NCBI RefSeq assembly: GCF_014502795.1
Contig: NZ_JACVHF010000017.1
Location: forward strand, 16,212 to 80,211
Source: Heliobacterium chlorum
Lineage (GTDB): Bacteria; Bacillota; Desulfitobacteriia; Heliobacteriales; Heliobacteriaceae
Direction of reading: 5' to 3'
Length of the DNA stretch: 64,000 nt
Shown: positions 7,932-18,331 of the stretch, one piece after another
Numbering within the stretch: position 1 is the stretch's first letter
Layout: each line of letters begins with the position of its first letter
Notes under the pieces: generated by a model
Database searches by the model: none
The model's input: the letters and a program-made list of their open reading frames with translations, nothing else
Told to the model about the DNA's origin: nothing
Translations under genes and position numbers: made by a program

Positions 7932-9737
7932 ATGCAGCGAAACTTTCCGGCATGGGGAAAACTTCAATTCACCGGTCGGATGGCCGGGTACTCGATGGAA
8001 AAGCTGCGTAAAGATTTGGTGGCCGGCATCACCGTCGGCATGGTAGCGATTCCGCTGGCTTTGGCTTTTGCCATCGCATCGGGAGCTACACCGGAGCAGG
8101 GGATTTATACGGCAGTTATCGCCGGGGCCTTGATCGCCCTTTTCGGCGGTTCCCATGTTCAAATCGGCGGACCTACCGGCGCATTTGTACCGCTTTTGTT
8201 TTCTATCATGATGACCTACGGCTACGATAATCTGCTGATCGCCGGGATGCTGGCCGGACTCTTTCTCATCTTTATGGGCTTAACCGGCATGGGGGCCTTG
8301 ATCAAGTTCATTCCGCGCCCGGTCACGGTCGGTTTTACGGCGGGGATCGCCGTGATCATCTTTTTCGGACAAGTGGATACCTTTCTCGGCCTCCAAGGCG
8401 TCGTAAAACATAAAGACTTTATCGACAACGTCATTGAACTATCAAAGCACGTAGATACTGTCCAGTGGTCTAGCATTACCGTGGCGCTAGTCTGCCTAGT
8501 CTGTTTGCTCTTCTCGCACAAAATCGTGCCTGCTGTGCCTGGACCTCTGGTTGGTATCGTCGTATCGACGATTTTTGCTCATGTTGTCTTCGGCGGAAAC
8601 GTGGAGACGATCGGTTCCAAGTTCGGCCAACTCTCTGGCGGCCTGCCTGCCTTTCATTGGCCCCATGTCACCCTGGATCAAATACAGAACATGGTCGGTC
8701 CTGCCTTGACGATCGCTGCGTTAGGCAGCATTGAATCGCTGCTTTCCTGTGTTGTCGCCGACGGTATGACCGGCAAACGTCACGACAGTAACCGCGAACT
8801 GATCGGACAGGGGATTGCCAACCTGGTGACGCCCCTCTTCGGGGGAATTCCGGCTACCGGAGCCATCGCCCGGACGGCGACGAATATCCGCAGCGGCGGT
8901 GCTACGCCTGTGGCTGCCCTCGTTCATTCCTTGACGGTCTTTCTTCTGATCTTAGTTTTCGCTCCCTTCGTCGCTCAGGTTCCACTCGTCAGCATGTCGC
9001 CGATCTTGATGCGTGTGGCCTGGAACATGAGTGACCGGAAGGAGTTCCTTCACCTTTTGCGTACCACTCGTAGTGACATGGCCGTCTTAATCGTCACCTT
9101 TGCCTTGACCGTAATTTTTGATCTCACTATTGCGGTCGGAATCGGGATGATCATCGCGGCAGCCTTGTTTATCAATGGAATGAGCGAGAGCCTGGCCATC
9201 CGCAAGGTTCTCCCGGAGGGACCTGACGAAAAATTGGCTCCTGAAGCGGTGACGCCAATCCATGACTGTCCACAGATCGCGATCTACACGATCGATGGGG
9301 CACTTTTCTTCGGTGCCGCTGCGATCTTTGAAAAGACTTTAACCGAGTCCATTCAATCGAAACCCAAGGTGCTCATCTTGCGCATGGGTCATGTACCCAT
9401 GATGGATGCCACAGGAGAGATGGTGTTAGAGGATATCGTACACAACTTCCGTAAACGGGGAGGACGGATCCTGATCTCCGGGATCATGCCTCAACCGGAA
9501 GAATTGCTGCGAAAATCGGGCCTTTACGACAGTATCGGTGAAGAGCATTTCTTCAAGCGAACCGGTGCGGCCATCACCTCTGCGTTAAACCATATCGATC
9601 GCCATCGATGTGTTGGCTGTCCGCACAATGCCTTTTACGAATGCAGCCAGCTTTCGCAAGCGGAAAGTGGCATTAAGAAAGGTACTATTCAGACGGAGCA
9701 GCCTGTAAATTCCACTTTAGTACAAGAAAAAGCATGA
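7932..9737 (+). CDS. SulP family anion transporter with STAS domain
   Basis: 601 residues. A SulP membrane domain (about 12 hydrophobic segments; signature region around GITVGMVAIPLALAFAIASG near residue 30, and GGPTGAF near 80) is followed by a cytoplasmic STAS domain (about 455-555, containing GHVPMMDATG). Members carry sulfate, bicarbonate or other anions; the substrate cannot be told from sequence. The C-terminal tail carries CVGCPHNAFYEC, three cysteines and a histidine, which is not part of the usual STAS fold. A GGGAGAGATGGAG region precedes the start and a terminator follows closely. Confidence 0.9.
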   Translation: MQRNFPAWGKLQFTGRMAGYSMEKLRKDLVAGITVGMVAIPLALAFAIASGATPEQGIYTAVIAGALIALFGGSHVQIGGPTGAFVPLLFSIMMTYGYDNLLIAGMLAGLFLIFMGLTGMGALIKFIPRPVTVGFTAGIAVIIFFGQVDTFLGLQGVVKHKDFIDNVIELSKHVDTVQWSSITVALVCLVCLLFSHKIVPAVPGPLVGIVVSTIFAHVVFGGNVETIGSKFGQLSGGLPAFHWPHVTLDQIQNMVGPALTIAALGSIESLLSCVVADGMTGKRHDSNRELIGQGIANLVTPLFGGIPATGAIARTATNIRSGGATPVAALVHSLTVFLLILVFAPFVAQVPLVSMSPILMRVAWNMSDRKEFLHLLRTTRSDMAVLIVTFALTVIFDLTIAVGIGMIIAAALFINGMSESLAIRKVLPEGPDEKLAPEAVTPIHDCPQIAIYTIDGALFFGAAAIFEKTLTESIQSKPKVLILRMGHVPMMDATGEMVLEDIVHNFRKRGGRILISGIMPQPEELLRKSGLYDSIGEEHFFKRTGAAITSALNHIDRHRCVGCPHNAFYECSQLSQAESGIKKGTIQTEQPVNSTLVQEKA

Positions 9738-9775
9738 GCTCCTTGCAAGACTGTGCAGGAACGGTTTTGAATAGA

Positions 9776-9807
9776 AAAAAGGCTGCCGAAATGCCGGCAG
9801 TCTTTTT
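9776..9807 (+). terminator. Intrinsic terminator after the SulP gene
   Basis: CTGCCG/CGGCAG stem, extended by A-run/T-run pairing with one mismatch, followed by CTTTTT. Confidence 0.75.
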
Positions 9808-9931
9808 CCCATTTAAAAAACAGGAATATGAAACTTGAAATAGAAATTTTGAATAGTAGTGTCCAATTTACGTGATGACGAATACAGAAAAAGCAGTTGC
9901 TTTAATACATGCTTAATTGAGGTGAACATAC

Positions 9932-10393
9932 ATGAATACGAGACTGTTGACGCGGACAGCGGTGTTGATCGCATTAGCCCTTGTGTTGCAACAAATCAAA
10001 GTTCAATGGATCGCAGGGCCGGCTGTCAATGCCCTTTTGATCATCGCTACAGGCTACAATGGGCTGTTGGGCGGAATTCTTCTCGGCTCCTTGACGCCGG
10101 TCTTAGCTTTTCTCATAGGGATTATGCCCCTCGCCATCGTTTTACCGGTTATCGCTGTGGGAAATATCCTGTTTTGTACCGTCTTTTATACGTTGAGGAA
10201 AAAAAGCGACTGGCTCGGTCTCGCTGCGGGTGCTCTATTAAAGTTTTCTTTTATGGCGTTGGCAGTCAATTACGTCATCCAGGTACGGCCTGCAGTGGCG
10301 AATGCTCTTTCCTTACCTCAACTGTTTACCGCGATCACCGGTGGATTCGTGGGAATAGTCCTGTTACGATACTTGAAACGAGAGGCCTTGTAA
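9932..10393 (+). CDS. Small membrane protein resembling ECF transporter S components
   Basis: 153 residues with about five hydrophobic helices. It starts with the MNTR-LTR-AVLIALALVLQ pattern often seen at the N-terminus of ECF (energy-coupling factor) substrate-binding subunits. Such S components bind a vitamin or metal and use shared EcfA/EcfT subunits, which are not in this window. TTGAGGTGAAC precedes the ATG. I cannot name a substrate, and another small membrane protein family is possible. Confidence 0.6.
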   Translation: MNTRLLTRTAVLIALALVLQQIKVQWIAGPAVNALLIIATGYNGLLGGILLGSLTPVLAFLIGIMPLAIVLPVIAVGNILFCTVFYTLRKKSDWLGLAAGALLKFSFMALAVNYVIQVRPAVANALSLPQLFTAITGGFVGIVLLRYLKREAL

Positions 10394-10525
10394 GGGGCCT
10401 TTTTCACTTGCAATTAATATCATTTTAATAGATTTTTCTAGAGTAAAAGGAAAATGCTCTCTTTTGTCAAAGAAGATGTTAAGAGTGACTCACTGGGATC
10501 GGGCGGCAATATCGGAGGTATCATG

Positions 10526-12706
10526 ATGGACGAAGTAGGAACCGGATCAGGGGAAGGGCTCAAAGAGAAAGTAAGCGGAACTAGCATCTATTCCATTATC
10601 GTTCTTTTTGGCATTCTTTTGTCTTGTTTGATATGGGCGGTCATCATCGTTAAAGTGGGCGCCGATAAAGAAACGGAAATTCAGCGAACAATTCGGGAAA
10701 ATGCCAATTTGGCGAGAGCCTTTGAAGAGCATGTGGTCAGCACGATTAAAAATGTAGACCAAACTTTGATGCTCCTGAAAACACAGTACGAAGAGGCCCC
10801 CAACTCAGAAAGTATCAAACGCATTGTTCGGCAAGGAATCATCACCAACCCGATCATTCACTGGTACGGCGTCGTTGACGAAAAGGGATCGATCGTTTAC
10901 AGCAGTGTAAAGACGATTCCTGTAAATCTCACAGAACGACAACTGTTTCTTTCTCACCAAAGAAACACTAATACGGGAATATATATCAGCAGACCTGCCA
11001 TGGAGAGTGGAGCAGGCCGGTGGTCTGTACAAATGACTCGGCGGATCAATAAACCCGATGGTTCTTTTGGCGGTGTTGTCTTCGTATCGGTGGATCCCAA
11101 TTATTTCTCGCAGTTTTACCGGCAAGTGGACTTACATAAGAACGGATTGGTTGCCCTTGTAGGGACTGACGGAGTGATCCGCGCCCGTGAGTCGGGAGGT
11201 AACACCGAGGTAGGTCAAAACATCGGTTCCAGCGACCTTTTTCGAACGATTTTTGAAAATAAAAACGGAAATATCATCATCGACAGCCCTGTCGACCAAG
11301 TTAAGCGTATCTACGCCTACCGGACAATGAAGGAATATCCTTTTGCCGTTGTCGTCGCTGTGTCCGAGCAGGAAGCCCTTGACAACTATGAGACCCACCG
11401 GGCGAATTATTACTTTTGGGCCTTGATGGCGAGCATTATTATTACCGTTTTTTGTATTGCCCTCACGACCATGCTGGCCCGCCATCAAGAAATGACAGAA
11501 GAATTGCGTGAGAGCCAGTATAAGGCCGATGTAGCCGAGGTCGCCAATCGGGCAAAAAGCGAATTTCTGGCTGTCATGAGCCATGAGATCCGGACTCCTA
11601 TGAACGGGATCATCGGGATGACCGATCTGCTGTTGGATACCCCCCTTGATGGAGAACAGAGACATTATGCGGGCATTATCCGTGACTCAGCCCGTCTTTT
11701 GCTGCACATCATCAACGATATTCTCGATATTTCTAAAATAGAGGCAGGCAAAATGGAGATTGAGAAGACACCGGTTGTTCTTGAAGAACTCGCTCGGGAG
11801 TCGACAAGTGTGGTGGCTGGAAAGGCGGAGTCGAAAGGGCTGCGTCTTGATGTGAAAATCAGCTCGACCATGGCTCCGGTCATCCTCGGTGATTCAGTGC
11901 GCTTGCGCCAAGTCCTGCTTAACCTTCTCGGAAACGCGGTGAAATTTACAGAAAGGGGAAGCATTTCTCTCGCCATCGCCCTCGAAGTTAATCCTGACGG
12001 GAAGAAGATGGTCCATTTCTCTGTCACCGACACGGGAATTGGGATTGCGCCTGAAGCTTGTGAACGCATCTTCGCCCCCTTCACCCAGGCGGACAGTTCG
12101 ACGACACGTATGTACGGGGGGACAGGACTCGGTTTGACCATATGTGAGCGGCTCGTTAAGCTCATGGATGGGACTATCGGTGTGAACAGTGAACCTGGCA
12201 AGGGATCGACATTTTGGTTTACTATCCCCTATGAACCGTACTGGGAACTCATCGGAATAGAAGAGCTCAAGGGCAATCCAATCGCACCAGAGACAGCCGT
12301 AAGTCAGGAGTCGATCCGGTTTGTCGAAGGGGAAATCTTGTTGGTCGAAGACAACCCGATCAACCAGGAATTGCTCCTTCTCCAACTGCGCAAGCTCGGT
12401 GCTCAACGGGTGCAACTAGCGATCAACGGCCAAGAGGCCGCCTATATGGCTGCGGAACACCCCTTTGACCTCATCCTAATGGATTGTCAAATGCCGATCA
12501 TGGACGGCTTTGAAGCGGCAAAACAGATTCGGGAGCGGGAGGCCAAGGAAGGCCCTTACACACCTATCGTGGCGATGACAGCTAACGTGTTGCAGGAAGA
12601 CCGTGAAAAATGTCTCGCCGCAGGAATGGATGACTTTATTACCAAGCCCATCGATGTTGATCTTTTGAAAAAAGTCTTGGAACGCTGGCTTCCGCAGAAA
12701 GGCTAG
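10526..12706 (+). CDS. Membrane hybrid sensor histidine kinase with receiver domain
   Basis: About 726 residues from the ATG at 10526, favoured by a GGAGGT site 6 bases upstream; an in-frame ATG at 10454 would add 24 residues. Two membrane helices flank an extracellular sensor of about 250 residues that looks like a double-Cache (PDC) domain. There follow a HisKA dimerisation helix with the phospho-accepting His in [13 protein letters not shown], a HATPase domain ([10 protein letters not shown]) and a C-terminal receiver with its Asp in [13 protein letters not shown]. No HAMP or HPt domain is seen, so phosphotransfer out of the receiver needs a separate partner. The ligand is unknown. A terminator follows. 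Confidence 0.9.
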   Translation: MDEVGTGSGEGLKEKVSGTSIYSIIVLFGILLSCLIWAVIIVKVGADKETEIQRTIRENANLARAFEEHVVSTIKNVDQTLMLLKTQYEEAPNSESIKRIVRQGIITNPIIHWYGVVDEKGSIVYSSVKTIPVNLTERQLFLSHQRNTNTGIYISRPAMESGAGRWSVQMTRRINKPDGSFGGVVFVSVDPNYFSQFYRQVDLHKNGLVALVGTDGVIRARESGGNTEVGQNIGSSDLFRTIFENKNGNIIIDSPVDQVKRIYAYRTMKEYPFAVVVAVSEQEALDNYETHRANYYFWALMASIIITVFCIALTTMLARHQEMTEELRESQYKADVAEVANRAKSEFLAVMSHEIRTPMNGIIGMTDLLLDTPLDGEQRHYAGIIRDSARLLLHIINDILDISKIEAGKMEIEKTPVVLEELARESTSVVAGKAESKGLRLDVKISSTMAPVILGDSVRLRQVLLNLLGNAVKFTERGSISLAIALEVNPDGKKMVHFSVTDTGIGIAPEACERIFAPFTQADSSTTRMYGGTGLGLTICERLVKLMDGTIGVNSEPGKGSTFWFTIPYEPYWELIGIEELKGNPIAPETAVSQESIRFVEGEILLVEDNPINQELLLLQLRKLGAQRVQLAINGQEAAYMAAEHPFDLILMDCQMPIMDGFEAAKQIREREAKEGPYTPIVAMTANVLQEDREKCLAAGMDDFITKPIDVDLLKKVLERWLPQKG

Positions 12707-12737
12707 ATTACAGCACAGGATATAAGACCACCGATTC

Positions 12738-12772
12738 AAGGTGTTGGTTTATTGAACCAGCGCCTTTTATTT
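12738..12772 (+). terminator. Intrinsic terminator after the hybrid kinase
   Basis: AAGGTGTTGGTT (12738-12749) pairs with AACCAGCGCCTT (12755-12766) with G-U wobbles around a five-base loop, followed by TTATTTTT. Confidence 0.65.
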
Positions 12773-12963
12773 TTCTCTTGTTGAATCTGTTGTTGAAGCA
12801 GGAGATAATATTCTGATGGAGAATGATCGAACTGGAGCATGGAGGGGATGCTCTGAACTAATGAAACAAGAGAAAAACGCCGCACCGTGTCTGTAATGGT
12901 TACGTTCCCACGAGGGAATATAACTAATGAAAAGCACAATCTGGTTTCCGATGGAGGCGTAAG

Positions 12964-13536
12964 ATGGACTTCTTGCAAGAGGTCATGAAGGGCAAAAGAG
13001 TCGGCGGGGCTATTCGACGCTTGGAAGATTTAGAAGAAGTTCTTCGGCACCCGAATATCCAGACGATTTTCCTGCTCGGCAGTGACATTAATCATGTTCC
13101 TACAGTGGTTAAGCGGGTAAAGGCTGTCGATAAAATACTGCTTGTCCATATTGACCTCATTGAAGGGGTAGGTAAAGACAAGGCAGGAATCCACCTCTTA
13201 AAACGCATGGGCATTCATGGTGTCGTCACGACCAAGTCGAATTTGGCCAAGTTTGCTATCGAAGAAGGCTTGTGGGTCGTACAGCGTATCTTCATCGTCG
13301 ATTCGGAGTCGTTAAAAACGGCCATCCGCGTGGCTGGCGACGTCAGACCGAATGCCGTCGAGATCATGCCGGCGACAGTACCTCAATTTGTCATCGACGA
13401 CTTAAAAAAATCGCTCGGACTTCCCGTATTGGCCGGGGGCCTCCTAAAAACGGAAGAATCCCTGAAAGAGGCCTTGGGCAAAGGGATAGACGCCGTGTCC
13501 ACAAGCCTACGACATCTTTGGTCCAGTAAATTATAA
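12964..13536 (+). CDS. glpP: Glycerol-3-phosphate-responsive antiterminator
   Basis: 190 residues, the full length of GlpP. In Bacillus subtilis this protein binds glp leader mRNA when glycerol-3-phosphate is present and lets RNA polymerase pass a leader terminator. The sequence is a TIM-barrel-like fold with family segments such as LIEGVGKD, GVVTTKSN, ALGKGIDAVSTS and VEIMPATVPQ. GGAGG lies 6 bases before the ATG. It is immediately upstream of glpF-glpK, and three leaders downstream in this window carry matching antiterminator/terminator structures, the expected targets. Confidence 0.93.
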   Translation: MDFLQEVMKGKRVGGAIRRLEDLEEVLRHPNIQTIFLLGSDINHVPTVVKRVKAVDKILLVHIDLIEGVGKDKAGIHLLKRMGIHGVVTTKSNLAKFAIEEGLWVVQRIFIVDSESLKTAIRVAGDVRPNAVEIMPATVPQFVIDDLKKSLGLPVLAGGLLKTEESLKEALGKGIDAVSTSLRHLWSSKL

Positions 13537-13591
13537 TTTTTTTAACATTCGAGCAGGAATTCGTGGTATGATGACGAATGTTATAACTAAG

Positions 13592-13675
13592 AACTTGATA
13601 TTGGGTTAGGAGTAATGGAGATAACCCCTAAGAGGACACGACGCCCGTCGTGCCCTGTTAGGGGATTTTGATTTT
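13592..13675 (+). promoter_or_regulatory. Antiterminator/terminator leader before glpF (probable GlpP target)
   Basis: AACTTGATATT (13592-13602) is followed by a short stem GGGTTA (13603-13608)/TAACCC (13622-13627). Its 3' arm overlaps the 5' arm CCCCTAA (13625-13631) of a terminator closed by TTAGGGG (13658-13664). The terminator contains CACGACG/CGTCGTG and is followed by ATTTTGATTTTT. The two hairpins cannot form together. A TATGAT hexamer at 13567-13572 is a possible -10, placing the transcript start just before the 11-mer. The same arrangement precedes glpA and gap. Binding by GlpP is inferred. Confidence 0.75.
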
Positions 13676-13727
13676 TCCACCTCCTTTCTCGATTTCAGTT
13701 GTGTATAGCAGCCGCGGGATCACCCGT

Positions 13728-13784
13728 TTGCGAATCCTTGCAAATTGTTGCAATCTTATTGCAGATTATTGCAGATTTTTCGCA
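13728..13784 (+). repeat. Six helically phased TTGCA-type repeats upstream of glpF
   Basis: TTGCG at 13728, TTGCA at 13738, 13748, 13759 and 13769, and TCGCA at 13780. Spacings are 10, 10, 11, 10 and 11 bp, close to one DNA turn each; the next period falls on TTGTGG at 13791, the candidate -35. Each copy is followed by A/T-rich sequence (consensus TTGCAnATT). All copies face the same side of the helix, as expected of a cooperative operator or a curved upstream element. Confidence 0.7.
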
Positions 13785-13790
13785 AATTTA

Positions 13791-13817
13791 TTGTGGTTCG
13801 ATAGTGGTTGTTATAAT
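13791..13817 (+). promoter_or_regulatory. Second glpF promoter (extended -10)
   Basis: TATAAT at 13812-13817 is preceded by TGT, giving a perfect extended -10 (TGTTATAAT), with TTGTGG at 13791-13796 as a -35 at a short 15-bp spacing. It lies downstream of the terminator leader, so transcripts from it would escape antitermination control. The remaining ~200 bases to glpF hold a weak hairpin at 13860-13884 and no gene. Confidence 0.5.
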
Positions 13818-14020
13818 ATGCACATTGAAAGGAGGATAGATAGATTTTTCTAAGTGCTTCGAGGTTACCGCCAAACGGTATACTCAGCAAGGGGAATGAA
13901 GTTCGAATTCAAGTAACGGAGCGTTTTGAAAAGAGAGAGAGAAACGAAAAGTCTGCCAAACGGATCCGTTGGTTCCAAGCTAAAAAGAACAAAAGGAAGC
14001 TATACAAGGAGGAATAATCA

Positions 14021-14731
14021 ATGTCGCCATTTATGGGTGAACTCATCGGTACAGCGATCCTCATTCTTCTCGGTGACGGTGTTGTTGCCAACGTGGTACT
14101 CAACAAATCAAAAGCTCAAAATGCTGGCTGGATTGTCATCACCCTAGCATGGGCCTTTGCCGTTATGATGGGCGCCACAGCTGTAGGCCAATACAGCGGC
14201 GCACACTTAAACCCTGCCTTAACGATCGGTCTGGCTGCGATTGGTAAATTCCCTTGGGAACAAGTGCCTTCCTATATCGCTGCCCAAATGATCGGTGGTT
14301 TCATTGGCGCTGTTCTTGTTTATCTCTTCTTCCTACCCCACTGGAAAGAAACTGAGGATAAAGGCGCTAAACTGGCTGTTTTCTGTACCGGTCCTGCTAT
14401 CTACAGTGTCCCCAACAACCTCTTCAGTGAAATCGTCGCTACTGCAATGCTTGTTCTCGGCATCTTGGCCATTGGCGCAAACCCATGGGCGGCAGGTCTT
14501 GGACCCCTTCCGGTTGCTGTCCTGATTGCTGTTCTTGGTATGTCCTTAGGCGGAACTACCGGATACGCGTTGAACCCTGCTCGTGACCTGGCTCCCCGGA
14601 TTGCCCATGCCGTTCTCCCTATCGCTGGTAAAGGCGGCTCCGATTGGGGCTACTCCTGGATTCCTGTCGTCGGTCCGATCATCGGTGCAGTAGCCGGTGC
14701 TGTCTTCTACGCCACCTTCTTTGTAAAATAA
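14021..14731 (+). CDS. glpF: Glycerol uptake facilitator
   Basis: 236 residues with six membrane helices and the two aquaporin half-helix motifs, NPA at 64-66 (HLNPALTIG) and NPA at 185-187 followed by RD (ALNPARDL). The aspartate after the second NPAR is characteristic of glycerol-conducting channels rather than water channels. It lets glycerol enter by diffusion; GlpK then traps it. AAGGAGG lies 9 bases before the ATG. The gap to glpK is 108 bases with no terminator, so the two are an operon. Confidence 0.95.
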   Translation: MSPFMGELIGTAILILLGDGVVANVVLNKSKAQNAGWIVITLAWAFAVMMGATAVGQYSGAHLNPALTIGLAAIGKFPWEQVPSYIAAQMIGGFIGAVLVYLFFLPHWKETEDKGAKLAVFCTGPAIYSVPNNLFSEIVATAMLVLGILAIGANPWAAGLGPLPVAVLIAVLGMSLGGTTGYALNPARDLAPRIAHAVLPIAGKGGSDWGYSWIPVVGPIIGAVAGAVFYATFFVK

Positions 14732-14806
14732 TCGTTCTGTAATCATCTTTCTGAACAGGCTTTTTCTTAAGTTATTTCGCTCCGGCATGTATACTGAATT
14801 CAATGA

Positions 14807-16342
<1,536 letters not shown>

Positions 16343-16379
16343 TCGCCTTTTCTCTACGAGGTTCTTCATGAAAGTTCTA

Positions 16380-16417
16380 CCACACAGTGTCCGGGATACA
16401 GTCCCGGCACTGTGTGG
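16380..16417 (+). other. Strong stem-loop after glpK without U-tract
   Basis: CCACACAGTG (16380-16389) pairs with CACTGTGTGG (16408-16417), and CCGGGA/TCCCGG (16391-16396/16402-16407) extends it around a five-base loop with a single bulged T. No T-run follows, so it is not a standard intrinsic terminator; it may protect the 3' end of glpFK mRNA. The 16343-16720 gap also holds phased repeats and the glpA leader. Confidence 0.6.
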
Positions 16418-16505
16418 CCTACACTGTATCCTCTAGCAGATAGATTGTACCCCTAAGCTAAAATTTTCTTGCAAAATAAACACTAAAGTAGTCATTTTAG
16501 ATCTT

Positions 16506-16530
16506 GTGCAAATTAGTGCAAATGAATACA
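16506..16530 (+). repeat. Phased TGCAAAT repeats upstream of glpA
   Basis: GTGCAAATTA (16506) and GTGCAAATGA (16516), followed in phase by ATACAATAAA (16526), repeat at exactly 10 bp. A further TTGCAAAAT lies at 16469. The core matches the repeats upstream of glpF, suggesting one DNA-binding regulator for both units. Confidence 0.5.
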
Positions 16531-16604
16531 ATAAAAACAAATCAACAAACATGACGATTCGGACGCTCGTCAGAGCCATTGATATATAAGATCCACTGAT
16601 GGAC

Positions 16605-16677
16605 AACTTGATATTCGGCTTGTGAGATGGAGAAGCCGCGCGATCCCAGGGCCCGCCCTGGATTGTGCGGCTTTGTT
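16605..16677 (+). promoter_or_regulatory. Antiterminator/terminator leader before glpA (probable GlpP target)
   Basis: AACTTGATATT (16605-16615) is followed by CGGCTT (16616-16621) pairing perfectly with AAGCCG (16633-16638). The same AAGCCGC is the 5' arm of a terminator closed by GCGGCTT (16667-16673), with an inner CCCAGGGC/GCCCTGG stem and a TTTGTT tail. A TATATA/TATAAG at 16583-16590 would start transcription just before the 11-mer. The sequence between the antiterminator arms contains GATGGAG, close to AATGGAG in the glpF leader. Confidence 0.8.
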
Positions 16678-16720
16678 CATATAAAAAAACAGCACCTTTA
16701 ACAGCAACGGAGGTTGAAAT

Positions 16721-18331
16721 ATGGCAACCGAGAAAGTACAAGTCGTCGTCGTAGGTGGCGGCGCCACCGGTACAGGAATCCTTCGGGACTTAGCCATGCG
16801 GGGGATATCGGCTCTCCTGGTGGAGCAGGGCGACTTAGCCCACGGCACCAGTTCCCGCTTCCACGGGCTGCTGCACAGTGGCGGTCGGTACGCCGTCAAA
16901 GATCAGGAAGCAGCCAAAGAGTGTCTCGAAGAGAACATGATCCTTCGCCGCATCGCCTCGGACTGCGTCGAACCGACAGGCGGCCTTTTCGCAGCACTGC
17001 CTGAAGACGATCCGGCCTATGCCGAGAAGTGGGTAAAAGCCTGTGCTGAATCGGGTATCAAGACAGAAGAGCTGAACATCAAAGAACTGTTGAAAAAGTA
17101 CCCTGTCTTATCGCCACGCATCACAAAAGCCTATAGCACTCCTGACGCCGCTGTAGACGGCTTCCGCCTCCTCTGGAGCAACGTCAACTCGGCACGCCGT
17201 TACGGAGCCAAGATGGTCACCTATCATAAGCTCTCTGCCGTGTACCGGGCGAACGGCGCCATCACCGGAGTCGAATTGACGAACACCCTCAATGGAGAAA
17301 TCACCTCCGTGGAATGCCAAATGGTCATCAATGCTGCCGGCGCTTGGGCCGGAGAAGTAGCTGCCATGGCCGGACTGGAAATCCACATGATTAAAGATAA
17401 AGGAACCTTGCTTGCCTTCAACCACCGCCTGACAAACCAGGTGGTCAACCGCTTACGGCCGCCGGGGGACGCTGATATTTTCGTCCCCCACGGCACAATC
17501 ACCCTCCTGGGTACCACTTCTATCGCTGTAGAAGATCCCAATTCCACAAAACCGAGCGAGATTGAAGTCGAAAACATGCTGAATATCGGCCGTGAGACGA
17601 TGCCGAATATCGATAACTACCGCATTATCCGTGCCTTCGCCGGTGTACGTCCTCTCTACCAGGCGAACAAAGGCGCAGGTGGTCGTGCAGTGACCCGGAA
17701 CTTTGCTCTCATCGACCATGAACAAAAAGATGGTCTCAAAGGTCTCGTCAGCATCGTCGGCGGTAAATTCACCACTTACCGGTTGATGGCGGAAAAGACC
17801 GTCGACTTAGCCGCCAAAAAGCTTGGCAACAACACTCCCTGCCGGACGGCTGAAGAGCCTTTGACCCAACCGGTCACCTCAGAAATGCTGGAACGGGGCA
17901 AAAAAGTCTTCGGCGTTCCTGGATACAAAAAAGCAGCGGAGCGGCTTGGCGATGCTTACGGAAAAGTCGTGGAAAAAGCCGAGCAAGACCCATCCATGCG
18001 CCGAATGTTCTGTGAATGCGAACTGGTTAGTGCATCCGAAATCGATTATGTCGCCAAAGACGGCGACAGCAAGACCTTGAGCGATATCCGTCGCAAGACT
18101 CGGATGGGCATGGGAACTTGTCAAGGCATCTTCTGCAGCTATCGCACATTAGGGGCATTAGGCAATAATCCCCAGTTTACCGTAGGCCACCGTGAATTCA
18201 TCACCGAATTCCTGCAAAACCGCTGGCGGGGCATTCGGCCCGTTCTCTGGGGTCAACAACTACGGGAAACACAACTATCGACAGGCATTTTCTGCTCACT
18301 CTTCGGAATGGAGCGTATGAATGATGAATAA
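16721..18331 (+). CDS. glpA: Anaerobic glycerol-3-phosphate dehydrogenase subunit A
   Basis: 536 residues. This FAD subunit oxidises sn-glycerol-3-phosphate to dihydroxyacetone phosphate and passes electrons through GlpB/GlpC to the membrane. The FAD-binding Rossmann motif VVGGGATGTGILRDLA starts near residue 9 and GGKFTTYRLMAEK is the C-terminal FAD contact. A C-terminal domain carries cysteines in FCECEL and GTCQGIFC (about 427-475), the BFD-like [2Fe-2S] pattern found in GlpA but not in aerobic GlpD. GGAGG precedes the ATG. It overlaps glpB by 11 bases. Confidence 0.94.
   Translation: MATEKVQVVVVGGGATGTGILRDLAMRGISALLVEQGDLAHGTSSRFHGLLHSGGRYAVKDQEAAKECLEENMILRRIASDCVEPTGGLFAALPEDDPAYAEKWVKACAESGIKTEELNIKELLKKYPVLSPRITKAYSTPDAAVDGFRLLWSNVNSARRYGAKMVTYHKLSAVYRANGAITGVELTNTLNGEITSVECQMVINAAGAWAGEVAAMAGLEIHMIKDKGTLLAFNHRLTNQVVNRLRPPGDADIFVPHGTITLLGTTSIAVEDPNSTKPSEIEVENMLNIGRETMPNIDNYRIIRAFAGVRPLYQANKGAGGRAVTRNFALIDHEQKDGLKGLVSIVGGKFTTYRLMAEKTVDLAAKKLGNNTPCRTAEEPLTQPVTSEMLERGKKVFGVPGYKKAAERLGDAYGKVVEKAEQDPSMRRMFCECELVSASEIDYVAKDGDSKTLSDIRRKTRMGMGTCQGIFCSYRTLGALGNNPQFTVGHREFITEFLQNRWRGIRPVLWGQQLRETQLSTGIFCSLFGMERMNDE

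Noticed and set aside
9859..10428. 189-codon frame overlapping the ECF-like gene
   Set aside because: The shorter 153-codon frame has the ribosome site and a coherent membrane topology; the longer one is Arg/Cys-rich noise.
12861..12896. Possible 11-codon leader peptide (MKQEKNAAPCL) upstream of glpP
   Set aside because: Spacing to the GGAGGGG is too long and no attenuator hairpin follows.
12736..12978. 80-codon minus-strand frame overlapping the glpP start
   Set aside because: No ribosome site, overlaps a terminator and the glpP gene, no motif.
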